From the NCBI GenBank assembly GCA_014859965.1, contig JACZKQ010000127.1:1-64000 (forward strand): 64,000 nt of DNA, given 5' to 3'. The position numbers and the translations under genes are program-made. This stretch comes from Phycisphaerae bacterium. GTDB lineage: Bacteria; Planctomycetota; Phycisphaerae; Sedimentisphaerales; Anaerohalosphaeraceae. Below are positions 25,989 through 34,361 of this stretch, one piece after another. Under the pieces are notes generated by a model. That model saw only the letters and a list, made by a program, of their open reading frames with translations, searched no databases and had not been told where the DNA came from. Position 1 is the stretch's first letter. The number at the start of each line of letters is the position of its first letter.

Positions 25989-26357
25989 TCACCGGGCATG
26001 ATTCCATAAGAAAGCGACCAACGCCGCAATCTGCACGATCAGAATGAGCAAGAAGATAGCCTGGAATGACCTCTTCCTCGTTTTGTGACGAAATATCCGC
26101 TGGCCTGCCAGTGCGCCAACCGAACCGCCCGCCGATGCCGTCAGGTGCAGCACGATCTCAGGCACCCTGCCGCCATGCGCGGCCGCCTGTCGCTTGTCGT
26201 AGCCATACTGAAGGAAGGCCGCAATGTTCACGCTGATTCCGTATGCCCACAGCATGTCCGCGTTGGCCCACCACAGAAGTCCCGTTAATACGCCTGCGGT
26301 CGCAGCCGTGGCGATGAGAAATCCTGTGGCGGCATGTCGTCCGGCCATACGCCTCAC
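25989..26357 (-). CDS. DUF1294 membrane protein
   Basis: The 122-residue protein has three to four transmembrane helices and the DUF1294 signature AFLQYGYDKRQAAAHGGRVPEIVLHLTASAGGSVGA... HKTRKRSF near residues 47-100. Members are small inner-membrane proteins of unknown function, sometimes fused to cold-shock domains; a cold-shock gene lies 1.6 kb away. Its ATG overlaps the end of the upstream TrmO-like gene, so they are likely co-translated. Confidence 0.85.
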   Translation of the reverse strand: MRRMAGRHAATGFLIATAATAGVLTGLLWWANADMLWAYGISVNIAAFLQYGYDKRQAAAHGGRVPEIVLHLTASAGGSVGALAGQRIFRHKTRKRSFQAIFLLILIVQIAALVAFLWNHAR

Positions 26358-26842
26358 CGTTCCTGTGCCGGCCGGTAATAGTCGAAGAAGTCGCCTTTGA
26401 GGTCGATGACAGGCGTGTTGTCGAAGGCGTCGATTTCGGCCACTTCAATGACGTTCTCCCGTACGGCGATGATCTCGCAGCGGCTGATGGCGATCAGGTT
26501 CGGCCGAAAGGGCGAGTGCGTCGCAAAGACCCCCGTCAGCGGATTGTTCCGGTCGCCGCGCGGATGCACCTGGAGCACCGCCCGCTTTTCCGGCGTGTCG
26601 TTGCGGTCAAACCAGTACAGAACGTGAACATGCTTTTGCTTTTCCAGCCCCAGCAGCCCGTTCTGGTACTTATCGTCAAGCACGATCAGCGTTTTGCCGC
26701 CTTCACGAACCACCCGGCCGATGGGGTGAATCCTGAATTCCTCGTGCGCGATATTCTCGTCCTGCGTCCTCATCATCTTTTTCTCACAGCCTGTCGAACA
26801 GACCACCATAATCGCTCCGATTATCGTCATCACGCGCTTCAT
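26354..26842 (-). CDS. TrmO/TsaA-domain protein with a lipoprotein signal
   Basis: Residues 35-160 match the TsaA/TrmO (VirR-type) beta-barrel that methylates t6A in tRNA: HPIGRVV, VHVLYWFDRND, HPRGDRNNPLTGVFATHSPFRPNLIAIS. Residues 1-19 read as a lipoprotein signal (MKRVMTIIGAIMVVCSTGC-EKK) with a lipobox Cys. AAAGGAG sits five bases before this ATG, so the start is well supported even though it overlaps the upstream gene by 59 bases. MMRTQ at about 26776 is the alternative cytoplasmic start. The usual R-S-P-x-R-P-N-P-I-G core is altered to H-S-P-F-R-P-N-L-I-A, so catalysis is doubtful. Confidence 0.75.
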   Translation of the reverse strand: MKRVMTIIGAIMVVCSTGCEKKMMRTQDENIAHEEFRIHPIGRVVREGGKTLIVLDDKYQNGLLGLEKQKHVHVLYWFDRNDTPEKRAVLQVHPRGDRNNPLTGVFATHSPFRPNLIAISRCEIIAVRENVIEVAEIDAFDNTPVIDLKGDFFDYYRPAQER

Positions 26843-27467
26843 TGCTGCTCCTTTCGCACTCGGATGCGGCCGTAAGGCCCAAGACGTGCTTCTTCAGTTC
26901 CTTATCCAACCCCCGCGCGTCGCCGACAAGCCCATCGAGCTGTACCCAGAAGGTCCTGCTGTGGTTCTTTACGCGCGTGTGCAGCAGCTCGTGCAGAATC
27001 ACGTAATCCATCAGCTCCGGCCGCAGCCGCACCAGGTTAATATTGAGATTGATGTTGTTCACGTGCGAGCAGCTGCCCCATCGCGTTTTCTGGTTGCGGA
27101 TGGCGACGCGGTTGTAGCTGAACCCATACCGCTGCGCAAGTTCGCACAAGCGATTCTTCAGCATCACCCTGGCTCTATTTGGCCGAATCGCAGGCAGACC
27201 CGCAAGCGTGCTTTCATGCGCCTTCCGGATCTTAGCAACACGCTCCAGATTCTTCCGAGCCCAGCCTAAGTGTGACGCCAGAAACGCCTCGGCATCCGCA
27301 AACGACACGCGGTACGGCACCGCCACGCGGATGCCCTTATACGGCGTTATCGTCATCGACAAACGCCGTGCCCGTCGGCTCTTCGCCAGCACCACCCCGC
27401 CCAACTCCGGCACCTCTACAATTCGCCGCGCCGATGAGGTTATCTTCTGTGTCGTTTTTTCTTTCAC
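26784..27467 (-). CDS. YgjP-like (DUF45) metallopeptidase
   Basis: The 227-residue protein belongs to the YgjP/M48-like WSS family: KSRRARRLSMTITPYKGIRVAVP at the start, QKTRWGSCSHVNNINLN before the active site, HELLH at residues 159-163 with the downstream KNHSRTFW supplying the third ligand. It is a predicted zinc protease; members are often linked to DNA-repair or restriction contexts, but none is seen here. The last 29 residues (acidic, low similarity) overlap the next gene's start and probably are not functional. Confidence 0.88.
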   Translation of the reverse strand: MKEKTTQKITSSARRIVEVPELGGVVLAKSRRARRLSMTITPYKGIRVAVPYRVSFADAEAFLASHLGWARKNLERVAKIRKAHESTLAGLPAIRPNRARVMLKNRLCELAQRYGFSYNRVAIRNQKTRWGSCSHVNNINLNINLVRLRPELMDYVILHELLHTRVKNHSRTFWVQLDGLVGDARGLDKELKKHVLGLTAASECERSSNEARDDDNRSDYGGLFDRL

Positions 27468-27802
27468 GGCCTCCGTTCCAAAACAATGGGTTCAACAGGG
27501 CCATCATACCGCCCGGTAAGGCCCCCCGCAACCATCCGCAAGAAAAGCGATTTGCCTCACGCCAGGCCATTTGATTTGAATACAAAACCGGTCCCAGTCC
27601 CCGCAATTAAACCGTGCGGCTCATGCTTCCTGTAAGCGTCAGGTCCGATAGTAAGACCGTTTCAACGCTAATTTGCCACTGCTTGCCATTACAAATCTGC
27701 CGGATTACGCTTTTATGCCGCGTTTTCAGTCTCAAAAACGGCGATTCGCAACAAAATTTTATTTTACCCTGTTTTTGTTGGTGAAAGCGGACGATGATTG
27801 AG

Positions 27803-27884
27803 TATAGTATCACGCTTAACGGGGGTAGATACTTTGGTCTCTCAAGTATGTACCCCTGATCAAACAAGACTGAGAGACATGTTT
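27803..27884 (+). promoter_or_regulatory. Promoter -10 and attenuator-like leader of the cold-shock gene
   Basis: A -10 TATAGT (27803-27808) is followed by two mutually exclusive structures. Hairpin 1: GGGGTA-g-ATACTT (27822-27834) with AAGTAT-g-TACCCC (27844-27856), 12 pairs around one G-G mismatch. Hairpin 2: GTCTCTCA (27837-27844) with TGAGAGAC (27871-27878), followed by ATGTTTTTTT. The 5' arm of hairpin 2 is the loop of hairpin 1, so the leader could switch between states or form a pseudoknot. The rest of 27468-27802 holds nothing recognised. Confidence 0.55.
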
Positions 27885-27921
27885 TTTTGAACGGCCCCAA
27901 TCGGGCCTGGGAGATGTAGTA

Positions 27922-28125
27922 GTGAGTACAGGAAAAGTGAAGTGGTTCAACGCAAGTAAGGGTTTTGGTTTTATTCGGCCTGACGATGGCGGCGATGATC
28001 TGTTCGTCCACCATTCCGAGATCAAGACCACCGGCTACGCAACCCTCGAAGAAGACCAGAAGGTCAGCTTCCAGGTCGGCCAGGGCAAAAAAGGCCCGTG
28101 CGCCACGGACGTCGTGCCCTTATAA
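27922..28125 (+). CDS. CspA-family cold-shock protein
   Basis: The 67-residue single OB-fold protein carries the RNP1 and RNP2 motifs KGFGFIRP and DLFVHHSEI and the usual GKVKWFN start. It is an RNA chaperone binding single-stranded RNA or DNA. The start is GTG, preceded by GGGAG nine bases upstream. It has a long structured leader and its own terminator 30 bases downstream. The [13 protein letters not shown] tail is the usual family ending. Confidence 0.97.
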   Translation: MSTGKVKWFNASKGFGFIRPDDGGDDLFVHHSEIKTTGYATLEEDQKVSFQVGQGKKGPCATDVVPL

Positions 28126-28156
28126 GCGATTCAAGACGCTTACAACGACTCGGAAG

Positions 28157-28183
28157 GCCCCGCCCACAAGCGGGGCTTTTTTT
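28157..28183 (+). terminator. Rho-independent terminator
   Basis: GCCCCGC-CCACAA-GCGGGGC followed by seven T. It ends the cold-shock transcript and touches the stop codon of the convergent radical SAM gene. Confidence 0.92.
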
Positions 28184-29732
28184 ACGCGCTCGTCTGTGGT
28201 ACGCTGACCGCAAGGGCGATGCGGTCCTGGAGCATGGATTCGATCCGCTCGTCCAGTGCCTTAATAATCTTGCGGCAGTGATACCCGTAAATCGAAAATG
28301 TCACCGCCATGGGGAAATACCGCGGCCGCAGCACCGACCAGCCCATCAGCCGCCAATAGTGCCTCCGCCCTGTGCCGATGATTCCGATATGCCACACACT
28401 CTTGAGCAGTGCCCCCAACTCCGAAGCCCGCACGCGAATCCGGGTCGCCTCCGGCAACTGGTAGTTCTTGAAGAAAGTCAGCACCCGTTCGCAGTACGGC
28501 CGCGGCGCATAAAGTGTTTCCACCACCCTCCGGTATCCGGATAGCAGCTTCTCCAAACCCATCGTCGGAAGAAAGTTAATCGCACAGTCCATGTTGTTGC
28601 CGCTCGCATCGCCGGTCAGCCGGTTTTCCCCGGCCAACCGCTGATGAAGCCGCGTGCCGCGAGGCGCGTTCAAGAGGCCCACCATGGCCATCACAATGCC
28701 GCTGTCCTGGATGAACTGAATCAGGCTGTCGAAAACCGTCGGACTGTCGCTGTCGAAACCCAGGATAAACCCGCCCTGCACCTGAAGTCCGGATTGCTGT
28801 ATCCGGGCCACAGACGCCTTCAGGTCGCGATTGGTGTTCTGCATTTTTCGGCACTCCCGCAGGCTCTGCTCGTTGGGGGTTTCAATGCCAACGAAAACGC
28901 AGTCAAAACCGGCTGCAGCCATCGACGCCATCAAAGGCGCGTCATCGGCGAGATTAATCGAGGCCTGCGTGTAGAACGAAAACGGATAGTCTCGCTCCTT
29001 CATCCATGCTTCGATCGCCGGCAGCAGTGTGCGCTTGAGCGTCGCTTTGTTCCCGATGAAATTGTCGTCCACAAAGAACACATTGCCCCGCCACCCGCAT
29101 GCATAAATGCGATCCATTTCCGCGAGCACCTGTTCGGGTGTTTTCATACGAAAATGGTGCCCGAACAGCGTTGTCACGTCGCAGAAGTCGCAGTCGAACG
29201 GACACCCTCGGGAGGACTGGATGCACATCGATGCATAATCCTTCATGCGGATCAGATCCCAAAGCGGAACGGGCGTCTCGTCCATCGCCGCTTTTTCATC
29301 GGTACGGTAGACTCTCTGCGGGGCGCCCGCCTCGAGGTCCGCCACAAATCGCGGCAGTGTCAGTTCCGCCTCGTTAAGGATCAGGTGATCCACGTGCGCA
29401 AAATCATCCGCTGCGGCAGTGAACAGCGGTCCGCCCGCAACCACCGGCGTCCCCAGATCCTTGCAGCGGGCGATAATCTGATCCACGCTGGCCCGATGGA
29501 TGACCATCCCGGTGATGAAGACATAATCCGCCCAGGCGATATCCGTGTCCCGCAACCTTTCCGTATTGGTGTCCACGAGCTTTTTCTCCCATGCGTCGGG
29601 CAGCATGGCCGCTACTGTCAGTAATCCCAGCGGAGGCAAAAAGGCCTTTCGGGCGATGAATTTGACGGCGTTCTTGAGGCCCCAAAATGTATCCGGCGTT
29701 GTCGGATTGACAAGCAAAATCTTCATTACCAT
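28182..29732 (-). CDS. B12-binding radical SAM protein with DUF4070 C-terminus
   Basis: The product has 516 residues. Residues 1-140 form a cobalamin-binding Rossmann domain (MKILLVNPTTPDTFWG, VAGGPLFT). The radical SAM core has its cluster at C177, C181, C184 (RGCPFDCDFCDV), FVDDNFIGN and FVGIETPNE. The C-terminal 150 residues look like DUF4070. This group includes methylases acting at unreactive carbons, such as hopanoid C-methylases, but the substrate here is unknown. I chose ATG 29732, preceded by GGGGGG; the frame extends to 29846 through sequence with no similarity. It stands alone between convergent and divergent neighbours. Confidence 0.85.
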   Translation of the reverse strand: MVMKILLVNPTTPDTFWGLKNAVKFIARKAFLPPLGLLTVAAMLPDAWEKKLVDTNTERLRDTDIAWADYVFITGMVIHRASVDQIIARCKDLGTPVVAGGPLFTAAADDFAHVDHLILNEAELTLPRFVADLEAGAPQRVYRTDEKAAMDETPVPLWDLIRMKDYASMCIQSSRGCPFDCDFCDVTTLFGHHFRMKTPEQVLAEMDRIYACGWRGNVFFVDDNFIGNKATLKRTLLPAIEAWMKERDYPFSFYTQASINLADDAPLMASMAAAGFDCVFVGIETPNEQSLRECRKMQNTNRDLKASVARIQQSGLQVQGGFILGFDSDSPTVFDSLIQFIQDSGIVMAMVGLLNAPRGTRLHQRLAGENRLTGDASGNNMDCAINFLPTMGLEKLLSGYRRVVETLYAPRPYCERVLTFFKNYQLPEATRIRVRASELGALLKSVWHIGIIGTGRRHYWRLMGWSVLRPRYFPMAVTFSIYGYHCRKIIKALDERIESMLQDRIALAVSVPQTSA

Positions 29733-30026
29733 ATGTCCCCCCAAAAAAGGGTTGCTTTGTTCCGCAAAAAGGTCCAGGTCAGACCCGAATGTCGCGAAAT
29801 CACAATACGCACAATCTACCATACATCGTCGACCGAAGACACACAATTACTCTGCAAAATTATGCAAAAATGCGTGCACGCCGTCGGGTCAACACCTGCC
29901 GCATTCCCAACGTCCCAGATCATTCCTGGCGTGCAAAGGATATGTCGCAATGTTTTGGTGCTTGATTATCACAGGGCTTCCAATTATCCTGTATTTCCCT
30001 ATTATGGCTCAGTCGGGAAAACGAAT

Positions 30027-30887
30027 ATGAATAAATTTGTTTGTGGGTGGATATGCATGGTCGCCGCATGTCTGACAGGTTGTGATCGGCCGGTCGAAAT
30101 AATCGCCCATCGGGGCGCTTCGCACGATGCCCCTGAAAATACGCTCGCAGCGGTCATGCTCGGCTGGCAAAGAAATGCCGATGTCGAGGTAGACATTCAC
30201 CTGACGGCGGACAATCGCCTTGTCGTTATACACGACAAAGACACGCATCGCACCGCCGGCCAAAAGCTTATTGTCGCTCAAACCCGATCCGAAGAGCTGC
30301 GAAAGCTGGATGTCGGCCGGTTTAAGTCTGAAGACTTCGCCGGCGAAAAAATCCCGTTCCTGGAGGAAGTGCTTGAGACCATCCCGCCGCGCAAAAAGCT
30401 TTATGTTGAAATCAAGAGCGGCCCGGAGACCGTCCCTTTCCTTGAACAAGCGATCCATGCCAGCGGCAAGCAGGCACAGATCGTCATAATTGGCTTTGAC
30501 CTCGACACGGTCGCACTCGCCAAAGAACGCATGCCCCGAATCCCGGTGTACTGGCTTAAGAGCACTGAGAAAGAAAAGATGTCACGGAAATACATCCCTC
30601 ATGACGCATCGCTGATCCAGACCGCCAAGGACAAGGGCCTCGACGGCCTTAATGTTCACTTCGCCGGCGTCACCGAGGAATTCGCTCGCGCCGTAAGGGC
30701 GTCGGGGCTCGGACTGTACGTCTGGACGGTCGACGATCCCGCTGAAGCCCGGCGGCTTGCAGGTCTAAAAGTCGACGGCATCACTACGAATCGTCCCGCG
30801 TGGCTCAGAGAACAGCTTGCCGCCCCCCAGACCTCGAAACCCGGTCCCGACACATCGCCGGAACCACAACCCTCCACGAAGGATTGA
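30027..30887 (+). CDS. Glycerophosphodiester phosphodiesterase, lipoprotein
   Basis: The 286-residue GDPD-family TIM barrel hydrolyses glycerophosphodiesters to sn-glycerol phosphate and an alcohol. Motifs are IAHRGASHDAPENTLAAV (catalytic His with the Glu ligand), EVDIHLTADNRLVVIHD and KLYVEIKSG. The N-terminus is a lipoprotein signal (KFVCGWICMVAACLTGC), placing it in the envelope. The frame is open upstream to 29733 but the lipobox start at 30027 is the sensible one. The C-terminus ends in a Pro/Ser-rich tail. It is followed after eight bases by a small membrane protein and a symporter, suggesting uptake of a product. Confidence 0.92.
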   Translation: MNKFVCGWICMVAACLTGCDRPVEIIAHRGASHDAPENTLAAVMLGWQRNADVEVDIHLTADNRLVVIHDKDTHRTAGQKLIVAQTRSEELRKLDVGRFKSEDFAGEKIPFLEEVLETIPPRKKLYVEIKSGPETVPFLEQAIHASGKQAQIVIIGFDLDTVALAKERMPRIPVYWLKSTEKEKMSRKYIPHDASLIQTAKDKGLDGLNVHFAGVTEEFARAVRASGLGLYVWTVDDPAEARRLAGLKVDGITTNRPAWLREQLAAPQTSKPGPDTSPEPQPSTKD

Positions 30888-30895
30888 CGACGACC

Positions 30896-31114
30896 ATGTC
30901 ACGCATATGGCCCATCATTTGTCAGTTTGGTATCGGCGGCGTCCTGTGCGCCATCGGCATCATCTGCGGACTGCGCGGGCGATACTTTGACATGAAACTC
31001 CCGCGGGATCGGCGATTCCTGGCTGTCGTGATCCTGGGATTCATCGTGCTTCTGGCGCTCGCCGCCATCTTTACCTTCCTCGCCCCATACTGGCCTCAAG
31101 GAGCGACGCCATGA
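30896..31114 (+). CDS. Small two-helix membrane protein
   Basis: A 72-residue protein with two hydrophobic segments (IICQFGIGGVLCAIGIICGL and FLAVVILGFIVLLALAAIFTF) separated by a charged loop. I do not recognise the family. It lies between the GDPD lipoprotein and the SSS symporter, and its end overlaps the symporter start by four bases (ATGA). It may be an accessory subunit of the symporter, as small partners are known for some SSS transporters; this is inference. Confidence 0.7.
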   Translation: MSRIWPIICQFGIGGVLCAIGIICGLRGRYFDMKLPRDRRFLAVVILGFIVLLALAAIFTFLAPYWPQGATP

Positions 31115-32943
31115 TTGCACAGGCCATCGGTGGAAAACTCGACTACGCGGTCATGATCACCTACTTCGTCGCAGTGCTGGGCTTTGGCCTCTGCTTCGGC
31201 CGCTACACAAAAAGCACAAAAGATTTCTTCTTCGGCGGCCAGCGTTTTGCCTGGTGGCTCATCGCCTTTTCCTGCATCGCTACCGTCGTCGGGAGCTACA
31301 GTTTTATCAAATACAGCGCCGCCGGATTCACCTACGGCGTCAGCAGCACCCAAACCTACTTTAACGACTGGTTCTGGGTCCCGCTGCTCGTGCTGGTTTG
31401 GATACCCATCATCTATTACCGCCGCATCCAGTCCATTCCCGAGTATATGGAGGCACGCTTTGACAAGCCGACCCGCGTTGCAGCCACCGTTATCATCCTC
31501 ATTTACATCGTCGGCTACATTGGCATCAATCTCATCACGCTGGGCAAAACTCTCCACACCCTCCTCGGCTGGAACATCATGACCGGCGCCGCGGTCACTG
31601 CCGTCGCCGTTGCGCTCTACGTCTACATCGGCGGCCAGACCGCCATCATCATGACCGATCTCGCCCAGGGCATCATCCTTCTGATCGCCGGCATGGGCCT
31701 CTTTGCGGCCGGCATATACCATTTCGGCGGGTTTGGCGATTTCTGGGCGCTGCTGCCACAAAGCCATAAGTACGCCTTCAGCGACTTTGCCGGCCCGCCG
31801 GAGTTCAGCTTCGTTGGCATCTACGTGCAGGACGCACTGGCCAACACCGGCGCGCTGATGCTCATGCACCAGGGCTTCATCATGCGGTTCCTTTCCCTCA
31901 AGAGCGTCCACGATTCCCGCCGCATGGTCGTCGCCTGGATCCTCATTCTCACGCCGCTGGCCGCCGTCGCCACGAGCTGCGGCGGATGGATTGCAAAAGC
32001 CCTGGTGAATAGCGGCGAGCTTGAAACCTCCCCCGGCGATTCCTTCGTCAAGGCCGCCAACTTCCTCTTTGCCCCGGGCATCTTCGGCTTCATCCTCGCC
32101 GCACTGACCGCCGCCCTCATGAGCACGGCCGACTCGCTCATTAACGCCGTCAGCGCGGTGTTCGTAAACGATATATGGAAGCCTTATTTCAAGCGCGATG
32201 CCGACGATAAACACTATCTCCTCGTCGCGCGAATCACCAGCCTCGCGGCCGCCGCCTTGGGTCTGGCCTTGGTGCCCATCTTCATGAAGGACACCATCTA
32301 TGGAGCGCACGGCATGTTCACGGCCGCAGTCACGCCCCCCGTGCTCGTGGCCATCTTCCTCGGCATTACCTGGCGCCGCTACACACCTGTCGCCGCGTTT
32401 GTCACCATCGTCGGCGGCGCCGTGCTTGTCGCCGCGTCGTTCATCTGGCCCGACGCCCTCATCGGTCCGCTCGACTTCGGCATGGGCCCGGGCAGCCACA
32501 AATTCATGCGGGCCCTCTTCGGCCTCCTCGCCTCCGGCGCCCTCGGTGTTTTCGTCTCGTTTGTCACCAAACCGAAGCCCGCCGAGCAGATCAAAGGCCT
32601 GGTCGCTGGCACCCAACTGGACGCCATGCGCCAATTCAAAGGCGCAGAACCCAACCGCCGCCCCGGCTCGAAGGCGAAAGTGATCGTCCATATCGACCCC
32701 GCCCTCACCGAAGGCGTTGCCATCGTCTGCCGCGGCACACTCGACGCAATGGCCGCCGAACCGGGCGACCTCCTGTACGCCGCGCATGCCAGTTGGTATT
32801 ACGGCGGCCTCCGCTCCGTCCACGTGAAAGCCGGCCCGCTCGCCGCCGACCCCGAAGACAGCATCATTCGCATGCACCCGGCCGACGCCGAAACCGCCCG
32901 CTTCAGCCAGAACCAGCGAGTCGTCCTCGAAAAAATCATGTAG
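31111..32943 (+). CDS. Sodium:solute symporter (SSS family) with C-terminal extension
   Basis: The 610-residue transporter has about 13 transmembrane helices. SSS features include FFFGGQRFAWWLIAFSCIAT near residue 40, a helix-1 region GSYSFIKYSAAGF, the AALMSTADSLINAVSAVFVNDIW stretch near residue 335, and AALTAALMSTADS as a sodium-site helix. The substrate is not evident; inositol or sugars are common in this branch. After the last helix (about residue 495) some 110 hydrophilic residues form an extra domain (KVIVHIDPALTEGVAIVCRGTLDAMAAEPGDLLYAAH...) that I do not recognise. Confidence 0.88.
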   Translation: MIAQAIGGKLDYAVMITYFVAVLGFGLCFGRYTKSTKDFFFGGQRFAWWLIAFSCIATVVGSYSFIKYSAAGFTYGVSSTQTYFNDWFWVPLLVLVWIPIIYYRRIQSIPEYMEARFDKPTRVAATVIILIYIVGYIGINLITLGKTLHTLLGWNIMTGAAVTAVAVALYVYIGGQTAIIMTDLAQGIILLIAGMGLFAAGIYHFGGFGDFWALLPQSHKYAFSDFAGPPEFSFVGIYVQDALANTGALMLMHQGFIMRFLSLKSVHDSRRMVVAWILILTPLAAVATSCGGWIAKALVNSGELETSPGDSFVKAANFLFAPGIFGFILAALTAALMSTADSLINAVSAVFVNDIWKPYFKRDADDKHYLLVARITSLAAAALGLALVPIFMKDTIYGAHGMFTAAVTPPVLVAIFLGITWRRYTPVAAFVTIVGGAVLVAASFIWPDALIGPLDFGMGPGSHKFMRALFGLLASGALGVFVSFVTKPKPAEQIKGLVAGTQLDAMRQFKGAEPNRRPGSKAKVIVHIDPALTEGVAIVCRGTLDAMAAEPGDLLYAAHASWYYGGLRSVHVKAGPLAADPEDSIIRMHPADAETARFSQNQRVVLEKIM

Positions 32944-33044
32944 CGGAAGGCTTGCTTGCCGGCGGCAACGATCGGGCGTGCGGCACAGTGGCCCGGCGCG
33001 GGCCCGCTGGCGCCAACAAGAAGAAAAGGCAAGGCAGATAGAAC

Positions 33045-34361
33045 ATGAACTGCGAACAGCTCCTCAACACAACCTTCCAATGCCAATGCGGCAAGACCCA
33101 CAACGTGCCCATCCGCAAGATTGTCTATGCCGAAGATGCCGTCGAGGCCATGCCGAGCATCCTGACTGCTTTCACCTCCGGTCGCCGCATTGCGATACTT
33201 GCTGATTCGCGCACGTGGTCCATCGCAGGCGAAAAGGCCGGCAGTCTGTTACGGCAGGGGGGCTGGACGGTCACCCCGGTTCTCGTCCCTGACTCGGCCC
33301 GCGGCGGGCCAATCTGCGACGACCGCACGTTCCGAAATCTCCACCGCAACCTGCCTCCCGCGGACATCCTGCTGGCCGTCGGCGCCGGCGTCATCAACGA
33401 CCTCGCCAAATGGCTCGCCTTTGAACGCGACCTCCCCTACGCCGTCTGCGCCACCGCCGCCACCATGAACGGCTACGCCGCCGCCAACGTCGCCCCCACT
33501 GTCAAAGGCGTCAAAACCCTCCATGTCGCCCGCGCGCCGCAGGCCGTCTTCGCCGTCCCCTCCGTGATCCGCGACGCCCCCTTCGAACTCACCGCCGCCG
33601 GCCTCGGCGACGTCCTCGCCAAACCCGTCAGCACCGCCGACTGGCTCATGAACCACCTCCTCCTCGACGAGTACTTCTGCCCCTTCTGCGCCCGCCTCAT
33701 CAACGACCTCGAACCGGCCTACTTCGACCACCCGACCGCCATCCGCGACCGCCAACCCGCCGCCCTCGAAGCCCTCTTCACCGCCCTCGTCTACTCCGGC
33801 GTCGCCATGACCGTCGTCGGCACCTCCGCCCCCGCCTCAGGCGGCGAACACATGCTCAGCCACACCCTCGACATGATGTCCTCCGTCGACAACGTCCCCC
33901 ACGACCTCCACGGCCGCCAGGTGGGCCTCGGCACCATCTTCGCCGCCGCCCTCTACGAACAAATCCTCAAAATCGACACGCCCAAACCCGTCCTCCCACC
34001 CGCCGACATCGACCACAACTTCTGGCAGCACCTCGCCCCCAACGTAGCCGAGCAATACCAAAACAAACAGCCGCTGCTGAACACCATAGCCCAAAAGATC
34101 ACCAACCCCCAAACCTGGAACACCTTCCGCGAAGCCGTCCGCCCCCACGTCCGCACCCCCCAGCAAATCAAAAACTGCCTCAAACAAGCCAGCGCCGCCC
34201 ACACCGGCACCGACATCAACTGCCCGCGCCCCAGACTGAAAAACGCCATCCTCCACATGCACGAAATCCGAAAACGCCCCACAGTAATAGACCTCGCCCG
34301 CCTCCTCAACATCCTCCCAACCCAAACCGACCCCCTGATTGACCAATACCTCACCCATTGA
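33045..34361 (+). CDS. sn-glycerol-1-phosphate dehydrogenase (EgsA/AraM-like)
   Basis: This 438-residue member of the iron-containing alcohol dehydrogenase fold resembles bacterial AraM/EgsA, which reduce dihydroxyacetone phosphate to sn-glycerol-1-phosphate with NAD(P)H. NAD-site features are LLAVGAGVINDLAKWLAFE and CATAATMNGYAAANVA. Metal ligands are the Asp in AAGLGDVLAK and the His residues in SGGEHMLSHTLDM and PHDLHGRQVGLGTI. It completes a GDPD-SSS-dehydrogenase group. The last kilobase is unusually C-rich on the coding strand (long runs of NCC/CTC codons). The reverse activity, consuming G1P, is possible. Confidence 0.87.
   Translation: MNCEQLLNTTFQCQCGKTHNVPIRKIVYAEDAVEAMPSILTAFTSGRRIAILADSRTWSIAGEKAGSLLRQGGWTVTPVLVPDSARGGPICDDRTFRNLHRNLPPADILLAVGAGVINDLAKWLAFERDLPYAVCATAATMNGYAAANVAPTVKGVKTLHVARAPQAVFAVPSVIRDAPFELTAAGLGDVLAKPVSTADWLMNHLLLDEYFCPFCARLINDLEPAYFDHPTAIRDRQPAALEALFTALVYSGVAMTVVGTSAPASGGEHMLSHTLDMMSSVDNVPHDLHGRQVGLGTIFAAALYEQILKIDTPKPVLPPADIDHNFWQHLAPNVAEQYQNKQPLLNTIAQKITNPQTWNTFREAVRPHVRTPQQIKNCLKQASAAHTGTDINCPRPRLKNAILHMHEIRKRPTVIDLARLLNILPTQTDPLIDQYLTH

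Noticed and set aside
27337-27606. 89-residue minus-strand frame upstream of the YgjP-like gene
   Set aside because: It overlaps the start of the YgjP gene in another frame and shows no domain.
31096-32877. 593-residue open frame on the minus strand across the SSS symporter
   Set aside because: It is the mirror frame of a C-rich coding region. The translation is Gly/Asp/Glu/Ala-rich without domain features, and the plus-strand product has clear SSS motifs.
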